Positions 1 through 13,335 are shown, numbered from the stretch's first letter. The stretch is 64,000 nucleotides of DNA from Melieria omissa (GCA_963971225.1 OZ020267.1:99181536-99245535), one strand, 5' to 3'. Numbers and translations: made by a program. Notes: generated by a model not told the origin, from the sequence alone.

Positions 1-1002
1 GTTGAAGAAGATAGTGAGTTAGTGCACAAAGGCTGGGAAGAATTGTGCAAAAGGTGTGGAGAGTGCAAATATTAGTGCTACGTAAAGAGCAAATAACAAC
101 CAACACACAGTCAAAGCACACCGAGTGCATGTGTCCTCAGAATAGAGAACATAGAACATGGTTGAAGGCATGTTGGAATGGACTGCTTAGTTGGTATTGG
201 TCGAGAGAAAAGCATACATATGAATATTTTACGTATGTATATTTTTTATTTAAATTTAAAGATTAGAGAATAAAACATATGAGATGATATAACAAAATCT
301 ATAGGTAAATTGTTTTCTGTGGTTGGCACCATTTTCAACAAAAGTTTCCTGCTACTGCTAAATGCTGACATCATTGATATCGTCGATTTCAATAGTTGTG
401 CTGTAGGTTGATTGACAAAAAGGGGGCAAAGCAAATGACATTCTGTCAACAAAGTTTCTTTGATTTTTGAGGAAAAACGTCACTGTTAGCAGCTGCAACT
501 GTGAAGTCGTAAAGGACAACAAAAACAATGTGAACCCTGAGATCAAACGAAGGCTAACTATTGCTAACAGGTGCCATGTTGGATTCAGTAGGCAAAATAC
601 AAAAATAGCCTTGTTTTGGGTAACCAAGCTCGCGAAGTATTTATCATTCCCACTGTGTTTAACATGAACTGTTGATCCAAACCTTGGAGTCAAAACCAAT
701 AAAAGTACTATGAAGGTTTTTGGGAAAAGATACTCTGGAACACAGGATTTCATTTGGAGGAGGCAGAGGGGGGTTTACGTACAACTTTTGAGCCGAATAC
801 AATTCAAAACCATTCAGTCTTTTTCGTGTGGTTAATGACTTTTTTATGTAATGATGCAGAAAGCTGTATGTACTTACTATACATGGACATTATAGAGCAA
901 AAGTAGATCCATGTTGTGCTTATGCCAGAAAATTGCTGAAACAACAAATTGCTTAACAACGGGTAAAGCGAAAAAAGGCAATCACATCCATGTTGAAGGG
1001 TT
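1..1002. other. Non-coding stretch, no gene seen
   Basis: AT-rich sequence with only short chance reading frames on both strands. A minus-strand frame at 358-753 is hydrophobic and low in complexity and has no recognisable motif. I see no splice-bounded exon, RNA gene or clear transposon end here. Confidence 0.5.
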
Positions 1003-1180
1003 AGGTCGGCAGGTACATAGGTAGGAAGGTATGTGGGTAATTAGGTAAGAAAAAATGTGGGTAAGTAGGTAGAAAGGTATACAGCCAGGTGATTAGAAGA
1101 GGCTGTCCTAAACAGGAACCCACTTAGGCCATGAAAGCTCATTGTGATTCCGCAAACAGTCGAGTATGAGACCGCTCACT
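1003..1180 (+). repeat. GGTA-rich tract joined to a dispersed repeat
   Basis: From about 1003 to 1096 the sequence is an imperfect run of ggta/taggta words. It is followed by a stretch (about 1098-1180) containing 'ttaggccatgaaagctcatt' and 'cagtcgagtatgagaccg'. The second part recurs in inverted orientation near 35352-35430, and shorter related pieces with 'cccattgtgat' occur near 33868 and 53025. I read it as a copy of a dispersed fly repeat of SINE or LINE-tail type; the class is not established. Confidence 0.5.
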
Positions 1181-1420
1181 CATTGAACCAGTTTGAGCTT
1201 CTCACGAAGCCGAGTAGATTCAATTATCTTGTCAACTAGATTCCCAAAATTTTCGAAGAAACATTTGCCCAGCTGAAACTTGCTTCTTCTAAATAATGCA
1301 AGACAATTTCTTTCTTCTCTTTCTCGTCTATACAGCTTCGGCAGCAAACCTATTCTTCTTGCGTCTTGAAAGGAATATGGAACCAACAATTTTCTACTTT
1401 AGGTTTCGGCCTAAACCAGT

Positions 1421-1858
1421 TCTTTCCCGAATTTTACACTGTTTCTTAGTATTAAAGTCATAAATCACTTTTCTCAGAAGTGTGCACACGACATTTAAAG
1501 TCGCCTCTTTGTTAGAGTTTTAGACTTAGTTACTTTTGAACAATTTTAGCTTAAAACAGAAAAATTCTTTAATATTTATGTAAAAATAGAAAATTATAGC
1601 TTTTTGATTTTATTTATCTATTGTTAAAGAAACAGGGTTTTGATCAAACGCGCTCAATTCGTAGATTTCGCTGCAAATTATTAGAAATTATTTTGGTGAT
1701 AACAGTAACATTTTTGTAATTTGCTTTGACTTCACTTCTAAAAATATTAATTTGTTGGTATCTACTTAAATTAAACCCATAAATCAATCGTAGCTTTTGC
1801 TATAGGACGACAAACAGGTGAAGTTGCTCTCAGGCAACTTTGGAGTCAAAGGGGTTAA
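1421..1858 (-). mobile_element. MITE, probable piggyBac type, copy 1 (one end decayed)
   Basis: This is an inverted, diverged copy of the element at 36730-37255. Shared blocks include 'gttgctctcaggcaacttt', 'tttgatcaaacgcgctcaa' and the terminal 'tcaaaggggttaa'. The right end keeps a TTAA (1855-1858) next to the CCCCTTTGA end. The left end (tctttcccgaattttac) has lost part of the terminal repeat and its TTAA. It has no coding capacity. Confidence 0.65.
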
Positions 1859-4754
1859 GTAAATAATTCAAAACAAACACATTTCGTTACGCATTAGAAA
1901 AATAATAATTGAAATTTTAGTCCCGCTTTTTAAACAAAAACAAAATAATAAAATGAACAAAAGGCCAATATAAAAATAATGTTGTTTTTGTTTTTATAGA
2001 CATTAAAAAGTTACAGTTTCCACTAACGTAAAAATAATATAAATAACCGTTGCAAAAACAGCTTTCAGCCAAAACAAAAAATACTTATAACATTTTTAGT
2101 TGAACCATTTCAACCAAAAAAAAGCAGAAGTTCGCAGTAAACCAGCGCACAACGACCAGACGAGTTATGCCTTTAAAACTAAACAAGAACACATTCAATT
2201 TTTAATTTAATTTGGCTAATTTTAGAAATTATCGGAAAACGTACAAAACAGACCACGTGAAAGCTGTGGCCGACACAAACGGCCAATGCGAAAAGACAGC
2301 CACAGCAACGACGCAGAAATCAATAAACAAATGCTAATTAGTTGCCCCTTTTTCCGGCAGCCTCCAATGCCACCGTCCCGTGTTCCGACTTCACATTGCA
2401 ATGATATTTGTAGAACAAAAATATAGAAAACAAAAAACACAATAAATAAAAACTTGAAACGAATTGTGGCATTTAACGAATGTGAACATATTGAACATTT
2501 CTATACCAGTTTATGTGTAAATATGAATAAATATTTCCATATTGGCGTTTAGTGGGCGCAAATTGATTTTTCATGCCAGTCGGTTTTGTCGTCAGCTTGT
2601 TCGTTCGTTCGTCACTTGTTAAATATTAAATTTAAATATGTAAGTATGCACGTGGGCCAAATGTTAAAAGCGCGGCGAAAACTTTTCTATTGTTGTAGTT
2701 GTTTTATTTCAATATTCTATTCACTTTTCGTTAGAAGCAATAAAAGCCGTTGGCATATGACAATTGCCGTCACACATTTATAGCAAGTTTTATAGCAACA
2801 AGCACATTTGAAATATTGAAGGTTCTTTAAAATGTCAGCGTTCGTCTGCCATCGCCACATAATGTTTTTAGTTGTTTTTAAACTGTTTTGTATACGTCAA
2901 ATTGACATTTAAATGATTTAAATGATGGCATCGCATTGCAAAAATCATCGCCACTTGCCATAAACAAAATACAAATGTGCATAGGTAGTGAAATAAAATT
3001 ATAATAAATCTTTTAATTATAACTTTTTGGGTAAATTAAAAGTTGTTTCGAAAGCGCAATAATTACTTATTAGTCGCTATCAATAATAGGTAAGAGGAGG
3101 AAATAAATCATGTACAATCAATCAATCATTACATACAACACTTAAGTGGCTATGTATGGTTGTTGATTGATAAGTATCAGATAAATAAAACCAATAAGTA
3201 CAAAGCAAAGCTTAGTAGAGACCCAATGCACACAAAAGGAGTCTAAAAGAAATAAGATACTTGAGTAACGTTTGCAAGAAAATCACAATTTAGAGCAAAA
3301 TTTTCGAAATTTTCAGGATTCAAGGATTCAAAAATCTTCGAAAAAGTTCCAACTGCTGCTGGAAACAGTTTTACTTCACCGTTTCGCCCATGAGAAGCTA
3401 AGCAAACTTTCACTACAGTTGCAACATTGTTGTTTTGACATTTAACAGGAAATGCCACGAAACTGATTACAGTGTCGCGGAATAATTTATGAGCATTCAA
3501 AGCAACAACAAATGGAAATGGAGAAAATAAATCGAGTATTTAGAAAACATTTCAATTGAATTTGTCCCAATATATCACAAAATGGTTCAATTTACACTCA
3601 CACATTGTAACTCAACAAGTGGACTTGGCAGCAACTAAAGTGAAATACAACCACTACTAAAAGCAGAGATTTTCAACTAGTAATGCCAAAAACAACTGTT
3701 CGACAGGTTATGGAAATGTTTCCATATAGTCAGTTCACGTTAAAAGAATGCCTCCAGTATCAAATGACATCACATTAACGACACCATCGCACAAAACTAT
3801 AATACTTGAGTGCGAGAGTGTATTTAGCACCTTTTAAAATCCAATTCAAGTTAACGGTTTCAACTGTTGGTGATGTAAAAGTCAAAAAAAATAAAGATGA
3901 CTCAATATGATACCACAGTGGTAACAATAGCTGACATTATTTTTCAAGGAAACTCCGCATAGTGACTGCGGCTATGTTTGTAATTTGTTGTTTTTCGGCA
4001 ACGTTGCGACAACGAGCTCGCCGCAAACACTAAAGTTGTCAGTTGATTTTTACAACACCCAAATGAGTAATTCCGTTTTATTTTTGATTCACACCAGTTA
4101 CCTTCAATTCAATATTTTCACCTTTATTTTCTAACAAATACTAACAACAACAACAACAATAATAGCTTCAGGCTTTACCAAACTTAAGTACTTTGCATTG
4201 TTGTGATATTGCAGTCATATTTGTGTGGTGTTGGTGTGTGTGTGTGTGTGTGATATACCTCAAGGTTCCGCTGAAATGTAAAATGTTGCAGCACCACATG
4301 AGTTGTTGGCTATTGTTTGACGCTGCTGTTGTTGTCTATGTTGTTGCTATTGCAATAACTTCGTAAGTTTTCGCTGTGCGAAACTTTAGCAGATGTGAGA
4401 CGATACCACAAAGTGAATTGAAATTAAAAAGCAAAAAGTTTATTTTTTCAAATGGAAATGTTTAGCAGTGAAGCGAAGGTGTGGCAGCGTCAAAACTTTG
4501 AAGGAAACAAACCAAAAACTAATTGTTGAATCAAATAGTATGAAAACAAAGACAGAAAGTAACAGAAGACAGCGGAAAGTACTAAGGCAACTTGTGTATT
4601 AATTTTTGCCAAATCAGTTGGCGAAATTAAGAGAATTCAGATAGAGTAAAATTCAAATGTTACTGCAACTTGTATGCTTTTAGAAGTGTCAGAACTTAGT
4701 AAACTACTGAGCAATTCTGTCTGAAATTCAGAGTGTAAATCTTACTAGTCTCTA
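1859..4754. other. Non-coding, AT-rich, no gene seen
   Basis: No reading frame bounded by splice sites was recognised. The stretch contains a short (TG)n microsatellite at about 4233-4252 and runs such as caacaacaacaa near 4144. It may be intron of the minus-strand gene whose first exon is at 8996-9663, but nothing here proves that. Confidence 0.4.
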
Positions 4755-5301
4755 ATACTACGTTAACATTGAGCCCAAATGCGTAGTTTGAGATGAGTCA
4801 TTTCAAAGTGTTTACATTGCCTCATTCGCATTGCATTTGCATTTTGTTTGGCAGCTAATGTCAAATGCTCAATGCTCATGTCCTCTTGCCGCAGCACATA
4901 GATCGGCGCTTCTCCGGCTACTGACTAAAGAATTTGTTGTTTTTTTGCTGCCTCTATGTTCCACACACTGCCATATTTGAATACAAATATATTACATACC
5001 TTGCATGCTAAGCATATTCTACATATTTGAAGCAGACGAAAATTTCCATTCAAAATTTCCATTTTGATCATTTTCGTTTGTTTTGATTTTGAACTGTCAA
5101 AAAGAACAAAAGCTTTTGAAAGAGCTTTCATTTTGTGATGCGTTCGATAAAATTGGTCATGTTTTATCGCATTTGCTTCGTCGTTTTGTTGAAATGAGTC
5201 ATTTCGTCGATTTGAATTTGTATGGGGAAATGCGTGATTTGGCTTCGCATTTGAGAATTTTTGCCCAAATCACGCATTTGGGCTCAATGTAAACGTAGTA
5301 T
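4755..5301. mobile_element. MITE with about 30-bp terminal inverted repeats, unclassified
   Basis: The left end starts with 'atactacgttaacattgagc' and continues 'ccaaatgcgta'. The right end is its reverse complement with few mismatches (gggctcaatgtaaacgtagtat). The interior has further sub-repeats: 'atgagtcatttc' occurs near both ends, and several 'aaatgcg' words surround 4800-5280. The element is about 547 bp and has no transposase. The short flanks are AT-rich and palindromic, so I cannot fix the target duplication. Confidence 0.6.
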
Positions 5302-8300
5302 AACTTTAACTGATTTGGCGCCAATCTATCTATCATATCTATTCAAATAGTTTTGTACGAACGATACCAAATTTTGTATCATTTTGGTCAGGCAGAGCAA
5401 ACTGATGTGACCCAACGCGACCCTGTTTTTCTTTCTTCGTGTCTGTTCTCTCAGAAGAATATTGTTTAAGAAATCATTATTGTTCATAAGGAGAAGTGTT
5501 ATTGTGTTGGAATTCATGTTTTTGAATGCCATTCAGGGAGCGTTGTATGGGGGAAACGTCTTTGTATTTTTCTGCTTTGTCGTCTCATTTGAAAAGTTAC
5601 AAAAAAAGGCCGCGCATGCGACGTTTCTTCAAGGAGCCAGAAGAGCTGGATGCCCTACTGTGCCAAATAAACTCAATTGCTGTCATGGAGCTCCGCCCAC
5701 AAATGCCAGTTACGCTGCATTGTTGGTCGAATATACATAGGTGATACAAATAATGCGAAGATCTGACAGAGTGTAATAGTGATCCAGGAATGTGGGAGGC
5801 TCGTTTATGTGAAAATAAATAGATAACATTGAGACTAGAAAAGCTTACAGTCGACCCCGGTTCGACGTTCAGTTGACCCCACTGAAAGATTGTTGGCAGT
5901 TGAATTGTTTTCATTTACATAACTTTTAATTGAACTAATATTTACATGATTACATGTTTCATGATCATTTCATCCACTACTCTTTATTAAGCTACAGTTT
6001 AAGTAATACATTGTTATTAATAAATCTTTAAGCTTTCAATATTCTAATACTAAACGCGGCTGCTGCAAAACATTTTTTTAAGAAAATAATTTTTTCTAAA
6101 TTACTCTTATCTTTGATCTAAAATGTGGCTTTTGAACTCTCTTTGACTGAACTTGTATACTAATATAAAATAAAATTATCTCATATTCTATAGAAAGCAC
6201 TGTTTGCATATTCGCTTAATCAAACTTTTAATGCAACGCACAGACAAACAAGAATTTAAACAAATCTGCAAAAAGCGTGAATGAAACTGAAATGATAGCT
6301 TTTGCTAAAATGCAAAAGAAGTGTACCTCAGTTAGTTTTTAGCAAGTTTGGCCGCTGGTTTGCTGTTGCTATGTTAGTTGTTATTATATGTTGTTTTTGT
6401 TGTTGTAGGTTAACATTGAGACGCGTCGTGGCGGCGTCATACGGTTGGCGCTTTATGTGAGTTGTGGCTTTTGTTAGGCTTAAGTCGCGCCGACGTCAGC
6501 AAACTTTTTTGTACTTCTTTTGTGTTTCAAATTTGTTTGCTTTTTTTTCAACCGTTCTGCTGTGCCGTAGTACCAAAGTATTTGGTATTTAAAAGGCTGG
6601 TTGTTTTGTTGTTGCGTTGCTGAAATCGCTGTTACTACATTCACAGTAGTAGTAGTAATTGTTGTTGTTGGTTTTGTTGTTGCCTACTATCGTTATTGTA
6701 GCTGAAAAAACCAGTCCGTAAGCGTAAACGCGCACGAAGCGAAGCTTGAAGATCTTTAGCGAGCGATTAGAATGTACGAAACGAGCCCGCGCGCACACAC
6801 ACACACACACACATACACACTATACGCAAACAGCTGAAATATATGTATGTTGGTTGAATTGTTGCTATTCTTTCTTTCATTTCATTGCATTTCCAACATT
6901 AGTTTTTGTTTGAATTTGGCAATTTTTATGATTTCTGAAACTGAACTTGCGCCATCAGCCTCGACACGCCGCGTCGCACAGCGAACAGGAAGCAATGCAG
7001 GCAGCGTATGGAACAGTCGTTTGATTTTTTAATGTTTACTTTCAAACGAGCAAGGAGAGGGAGAGAGGGGACAAACCACAAACCACACAATAAAAAGTCA
7101 CGACTTCGAAATCCAACAGTTGGACGGGATATTTTAGAAAAAGTTTTGATAAGAAACAGGCACATTTCATTGGAGTGTGGCGTAACAGTGACCTTGAAAG
7201 TCTAAATAAACTGAGAAATCGAAATGAAACTAAACAAAAAATAAAACCAAAGTTGAAGTAATCACAAAAAAGAAATAAACAAAAATAACATTGAACGAAA
7301 ATAAAATTCAGCGAATTATCTGCACAAAACTGACCAAACTGGATTTTGCCACGATTGGCTGTATGCATATTCCGATTTATAATTTGTTAAACTACATTTA
7401 ATTATTTGAATGAGTCGCTCGACTGAAGGTTTGGATACTTAAAATTCGCAATTAAGTTAAATTGTATTGAAAAATGTACACTCTTATGCGACATTGAAGT
7501 TGATGCAAAGCAAATATATATGTAAATATAAAAGATAATGTTGCCATTAAATATTAGTTGCTATTAGTTGCCATAGAATTAAGTAAAAATTATGATCAAG
7601 TATTATAAAATCGTTAAAAGTTTACATTTGTTTAAATCTGTAGTACTTTCCAAATTGACTAAGGTTCAAAAACAGTTACTATAAAATAATTAAAATATAA
7701 AATTTTCATATAACGCATACAAAACTATACACTTTCGTGTTTTATATATCATACAACCACTAAGCAATTGTGTAAAAAAGTGAAAAATTATAAATAAAAC
7801 CAAAAAATAAAAAATATTTAACTCGAAAAAATCCAATTTTCGATTATATGGCAGCCACACACGTCATCACAAATACAGTTTTATACAGTTTTAATGGGCT
7901 ACAAAAATAAATATTCCAACAATTAACTCAAATTTGCTATTCATAAAAAAAACGTTGTTATACATAAATTTTTTAATAGCGAACCGCATAGAACATTTGT
8001 TTGCTATTTAAGCAAAATATTCGTAAAAATTGTTCAGACATTTTCAAATGCATTTGTAAAAGTATGTGTTGCTATAAAAATTATAGCAACTTTTTAGGCC
8101 ACAAAAATTGTTCCACACTTAAATATTAGCAACATAACACAAATATCAGTAAACTCAAGAATATATTAATTACAAGAAAAATTAACTGGCATGAGAAAAA
8201 GTTTCTATAAAAGTTATATATACACAGCAGATCACATAGACAAGTTTTTTGCAGTCATATTGCTGAAAAACAATTGCGAATTTTGCACCACGAGTCAATA

Positions 8301-8995
8301 TAACCCACATTTATTTCCATTCAAGTTGTTATAAAAATTATAGCATAGCCGTTTTTTTAATGTAAACCAGTTTTATTATAAAAATCGAATAAATATGATC
8401 CCAAAAAACCCTCAAATACACAATTCTTATAACAAATTGCATTCACTTTAACGCACTAAAAATTCAAATTTTATGGCAACTCATTTGCACAGATTACATC
8501 GTTGAACATGGCCACAGTACCTGACCGATTTACGGTCAATGTAGCAGCACACTGCAGTTCACAATTTACACCATTAGCGAAAATGTTTCCACGCTTGTTT
8601 GCCATTAAATTTATGGCATCTTCGTTAATAGTCCAAATGCGGAGCAAAGATTTGCAAACGTGTGTCGAAAGCATTTATAGTATTTTAAAAAATTACATTG
8701 TTTTCTTTAATATTTTTGGCAGCAACTAACACACCACAACATTACTAACACTGTGCGCTCGTTTTGCTTTCGTTTTCGCTTTCACATAAAATTTGCTGAT
8801 TTTCAACTATTTTGCTGCATTCTGGCATTCATAGAAATTATGGCCAACAACTGCCAATTGTCATACCAAATCGTTTGCATATCGTAGCCAGGCCATAAAC
8901 TATGACAACAAGTCATAAAGCCAGCGACGGTGGAACGCCTGGAGTGTGGGCGAAATGTCGCGATTTACGTTCGGCACGTTGCACCGACTACTCAC
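5302..8995. other. Probable intron of the minus-strand gene, no exon recognised
   Basis: This lies downstream (minus strand) of the splice donor at 8995. It contains a (CA)n run at about 6790-6820 in a GC-richer island (6700-7020) and AT-rich sequence from 7200 to 8460. Palindromic 'gctataaaaattatagca' near 8070 and a similar 'ttataaaaattata' near 8330 stand out. No continuing exon with an acceptor in the right phase was recognised. Confidence 0.4.
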
Positions 8996-9663
8996 CCGCA
9001 CAGGCACATCTTGCAGAGATTCGCCAGCGATCTGCGTTTGCTGCGTCGTCGATTCTTCTGATAGAAGACTGTTGTCGCACCGTTTTCGGGATCTATAACT
9101 GTTTGTAGGACGCCGACACTGTTGCCACCAGGGTTACTGCCACCGCCGGCGGTGGTGTCCAGCTTCTTGAGCACACTTTTGGGGCTGCTGTCCAGACCGG
9201 CATTGCCGGCCGTTGTTCCTGCCACGCCCCCACCGACACCGCCGCTGCGATACGTTTGCGTTGTTTGCGCCAGCTTCGCGTTCGCCGTCGCGCCCGTGCC
9301 CGTGGCTGCTCTTGCTGAACTCGTCGATAAGGCGGATGAAGCGGAGTAGTTGGCAAATTTTGCGCGCTCGCGACTACGTTCATTTCTGAGACGTACTTGC
9401 CCGGCAGCGCGGCCAAGACTGTTCGTTGTGCTGCCAAACAGATGGCTGAGGAAGCCCGTCGCAGCCGACGACGTCGATGATGACGACGCCGTCGGTGCTG
9501 TAGTCGCGTAGTCATGGAGATAGTAGCGTGCGGGAGCGTGAACACCGCTGCCGCGCTTGCCGCTGCGCGGGCCGCTGTGGCGTATGAGTAATTCAGTCTC
9601 GGAGTCGGAGTCTTCGGTTTCGCCGTCGAAATCGCGTAGCTGCAGTTCGCTGTCGGCCACCAT
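8996..9663 (-). CDS. First coding exon of an unrecognised gene (222 codons, partial)
   Basis: The reading frame starts at an ATG at 9663 (MVADSELQLRDFDGETE...) and runs for 222 codons plus two bases to a strong splice donor (TGCGG|GTGAGT, exon end 8996), so the protein continues elsewhere. The N-terminal 30 residues are acidic (DGETEDSDSETELL). A Ser/Ala/Thr-rich low-complexity middle follows, then a glycine-rich stretch (GGVGGGVAG), and a basic tail that runs into a cysteine cluster (RRRSKRRSLANLCKMCLCG). Basic residues followed by CxxCxC could be a membrane-anchoring palmitoylation site; that is inference. GC content is far above the flanks, as expected for real coding sequence. I do not recognise the family and found no later exon. 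The start could lie elsewhere if there is an upstream exon. Confidence 0.65.
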
Positions 9664-9760
9664 AGTGTGTGCACGAGGGCGCTAGAGAGCAACAGAGCGG
9701 AAGAGAGAGCACGTAGAGAGTAGCGAGCGAGCGTAGAGTCTTTTGTGTTGCGAATTTGAG
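9664..9760 (-). promoter_or_regulatory. Putative 5' UTR/promoter of the minus-strand gene, GAGA-like
   Basis: Directly upstream of the ATG at 9663 the minus strand has repeated CTCTC words (gagag on the plus strand at about 9684-9720). These resemble binding sites for GAGA-type factors common at fly promoters. No TATA box was identified. The assignment rests only on position and base composition. Confidence 0.3.
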
Positions 9761-12148
9761 TGCGCGAATTCTGGAGCAGCGGAAAATGCCGCCACTGTCG
9801 CCGCCGCCGTGTTTATTTATATTTTGCAATGGCGATTTGCGGTGTTGTTCTTTTTGGTTGTTTTTTTCTATGCAATAATTTTTGCTTCAGTATAATTTGC
9901 TTTAGTTTTATTTTTTTGCTTTCGTGGATATTTATCTTTCAGGCGTGTGCGACTAATTTGTTGTGTGTGCCACTAGAAGCAAGTGCGACGTTGCGCCTAC
10001 CGTTGCGCCTGCAGGCCTCAAGTGTTGGTTTTTATATCGAGTGCTGGTCGTCCACAATGTGGAGTGCTTCTGAATTGCTTTGCATTTACTTTATGCTTGT
10101 TTATTTAATTTTTTTGCGTTATTTGTTTTTGATTTTGTTTTTGATGTGTTTGCAGAAAATTGCAGTCGTTGTTTGTGTGGTTTGCTGCTGATGTCACTCT
10201 TGATGCTGCAAGGCGTTTATTGTTGTAGGAATTACGGAAGAACCCAGCTGACAAACTTGCGGTGTGAATGTTTTTTTATTACCTTTGTTTAATTTTTACC
10301 CCAGGGAACTTGGCTACGGTTGTTTATAATTGTTTCAACGTTGTGGAAAATACATTATTTTCTGTGTGTGAATTATGCAGATGTAGCTTTCAAGTTTTAC
10401 TCGTTTAAAGTGGGATATCAATTTATTTTAGATATTTTGAACGTCAACAAAAAAATTCTGGTTTTTATTTATCAAATTTTTAATGAATGCAGTTAATACT
10501 TGGCGCTTGTATTCGGTTTATGCACAAATTAAATGGTTTTAAATTCGTATTCAATACAAGTGAACAGTTTATGGAAACTTGCACTTATTTCAATGGCAAT
10601 ATCTACTTTATATTAATTTTTGATTTTTTTTATTTAATTATATTTTCTTATAATACTTTTAAAAGCTCTGTCATGGGTTGCTAATTGCTCATTTTTGATT
10701 TAAAATTATGTTGCAGTTTTATTATATTATTTGTTTCATATGATCAGTTAGTTGTAAAGTTGTGTGTTTTGTCTGAAAGAGAAGGAATATGAAAATTATT
10801 TAGTTAACACATAAAGTTATTAAATAATGCCATTGATTCATTCATGAAAATATTCATATTTATAAAAATATACTAAAAGGATTCTAATTTGTATTAAAGA
10901 AAGAAATATGAAATAAATTAGAAACTGATTTTTTGACAATCATCTACGATTTTAGTTACTTTTGCACCTTAACATATCCAAGAGACTAAGAAGCTATACT
11001 AAGAACAGCTTTAATCGATGAATTAATGTGTATTAATAACTTGTTAATAACTTTAAACAAACAGAAGTCTAATGTAGTTATTAATAATCAGTATTTTCTA
11101 AGCATGATGAAGCATCAAAATGCTCTAAGAGCATAAGTCACCAACAGTGAGGACCAGCAAATTATTCACTTTTGCACTGGGTTACACATTACTAACACAA
11201 ACCAGATTTATCTGAAAACTATATAGAGGAACCCAAAGAGCTACTCCAAAGCCACTTTCAACACTTAAGTATCCCTGGTTGGAATCACCTATAGCACCCG
11301 CTTTCCAAACCATTGCAATTATTGAGAAAGCCACTAGAAAATAAAACATTAATTTAGTTAAGTAAGATGTTAAAGTTAAGCAACTTAACCAGTTTAACAC
11401 TTTCGCTTCCAGGTCAGCCAAGCTTCAAGAAAAAAATCCCGTTAGAATTTGTGCAGCTACACTAAATCAACTTTGTTAGCCTTTTCAATCTACTCTTATT
11501 ATTTGAAAATTTCTTATCTCTCGCTACCATATAATTATACAGCAATTTATTCAATTACATACTTTTTCATATCGCCCATTCCAGTAGTCTGTCGATATCA
11601 GTTTATTGGCTCAATTTCCAATTGGCTTCTATATACGGCAGTTGCCATTTTTGCAGGCGACTCCGATACGCGTGGCAAGCCGCCCGTTTGCAATACTTTT
11701 CACCTTTGATTTTCACACACTTTTCACTATTATTTGCCGAATATTTCAATTCGCACACATTGCTCAATATTTTGCCTAATCTTTGCAATGAAAATTATTT
11801 CATCATTTTGTCATATTTTTAATTAATTTCAATTGAAAATTGCAACAAATCGTTCAAGTGGGCGCGTTTGTTCAGCTTTTTCGTATTTGCCTTTGCTTTG
11901 CTTTCGTCTTATTTGGCAGCAGTTGTACATTTTTGCCAAAAGTCAAAACGAACAGCTGATTTATTGGGTGAAATACACGGCAGTGACATCATGTTTTGAG
12001 TGGACCCATTGATATGAGTATAGTTGGCAACGCTATGCAAGGCGAGCAATTGAATTTGTTGGTTGAAAATTGATGGCTATTTATTTATTAATGAATGAAT
12101 GGAATTTAACAGCATAAATATTATTTGAGAATAAAAGAATTGGCACGT
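9761..12148. other. Non-coding, no gene seen
   Basis: T-rich on the plus strand from 9820 to 10760 and otherwise AT-rich. The reading frames are short and biased to Phe/Leu/Tyr, as expected of T-rich non-coding DNA. No splice-bounded exon, RNA gene or transposon terminus was recognised. Confidence 0.4.
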
Positions 12149-12910
12149 CTACGGTTTCCGTGGCGCCGCCATTTGATGATGTTTTTAGATAGATTGACCG
12201 AAAATAAGTCGAAAATGATGAATAGAAGTTTTCGCTATCTCGCTTCGTTTTCGAGATATCGAGGTTCAAAGTTAAATTCGCAACGAATATGAATTCAATG
12301 TATATAACTGTAGATTTACCGTTATATGCAATCTTACCAGATCAGCGCTTTTTTTCGCAATCCCAGAAGTGCATACAGTTTTCCCGAAAGCCATAGTTTT
12401 CTTGCCAATAAGTTTCCCGAGTGGCCGGCCTTCGGCCGGGCGCTAAAAAAATAACCCTCATGGGAGTCACCACCACATCAGGCAACAGTCAGGTGTGTAC
12501 AGTATTTTTTGTTGAAATCCATAGTTCCAAGCCATAGTTTGTTTGGCAATAAGTTTTTCCCAGGTGGTCGGTTTTCGGCCGGGCGCTAAAAAAATAACCC
12601 TCATGGGAGTCACCACCACATCAGGCAGCAGTCAGGTGTGCACAGTATTTTTTGTTCAAATCCTTTCATAGCAAAAGATCGTTCTTGAGCAAAACCTTCA
12701 TAATTCTGTGATATCGTTCGCGTAAGATTGCATATAACGGTAAATCTACAGTTATATATATTGAATTCATATTCGTTGCGAATTGAAATTTGAACCTCGA
12801 TATCTCGAAAACGAAGGGAGATATCGAAACATTTTATTTACCATTTTCGATTTATTTTCGGTCAATCTATCTAAAAACATCATCAAATGGCGGCGCCACG
12901 GAAACCGTAG
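12149..12910. mobile_element. Foldback MITE with about 189-bp arms and an internal tandem duplication
   Basis: The left arm (12149-12337) begins 'ctacggtttccgtggcgccg' and the right arm (12722-12910) is its inverted copy ending 'cggcgccacggaaaccgtag'. The arms match over nearly their full length, including 'tatgaattcaat' and 'ccgttatatgcaatcttac'. The centre holds two copies of a 143-bp unit (about 12378-12520 and 12521-12663) with a GC-rich palindrome (ccggccttcggccggg) and 'ctcatgggagtcaccaccac'. The element is about 762 bp with no coding capacity. Flanking bases give no clear target duplication, so the superfamily is open. Confidence 0.8.
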
Positions 12911-13335
12911 AATCCCCAAATAATTAACTGTCAGAGCTTTTATGCTAAACTAGTTACTAAAAAACTGTCAAAGCAATGCATTGATTTATCAAATAAATGT
13001 ATATGGTACATAAAAGTTTAAAAAACAAATTCTTAGGTATTTTAATTAGATTGGGAGATTAGTGGAAGAAGAAGATAACTCTTATGCAACTTTTACAGTA
13101 AATTGTGGAAACTGTAAGTAGTTAAAGCTACACAAACCAAACCAAAACAAAAAATAAGTCGGTTTTTTTTATTAAAAGACAAAAGTTGTGCTATATAAAC
13201 TCGAAAAACATCAATAAATTGCTATGTATGTCCGTTTAAAAAAAGTCGTATAATTTTTCAGTGTTGGCGTTTTTGTACAACTTTGAATTTTTTTTAACAT
13301 TCAAGCAAACATAAGCAAGCAAACCGGGCCGCTTA

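Noticed and set aside
358..753. 131-codon minus-strand frame rich in hydrophobic residues
   Set aside because: No signal for splice sites, composition follows AT bias, and no family is recognised.
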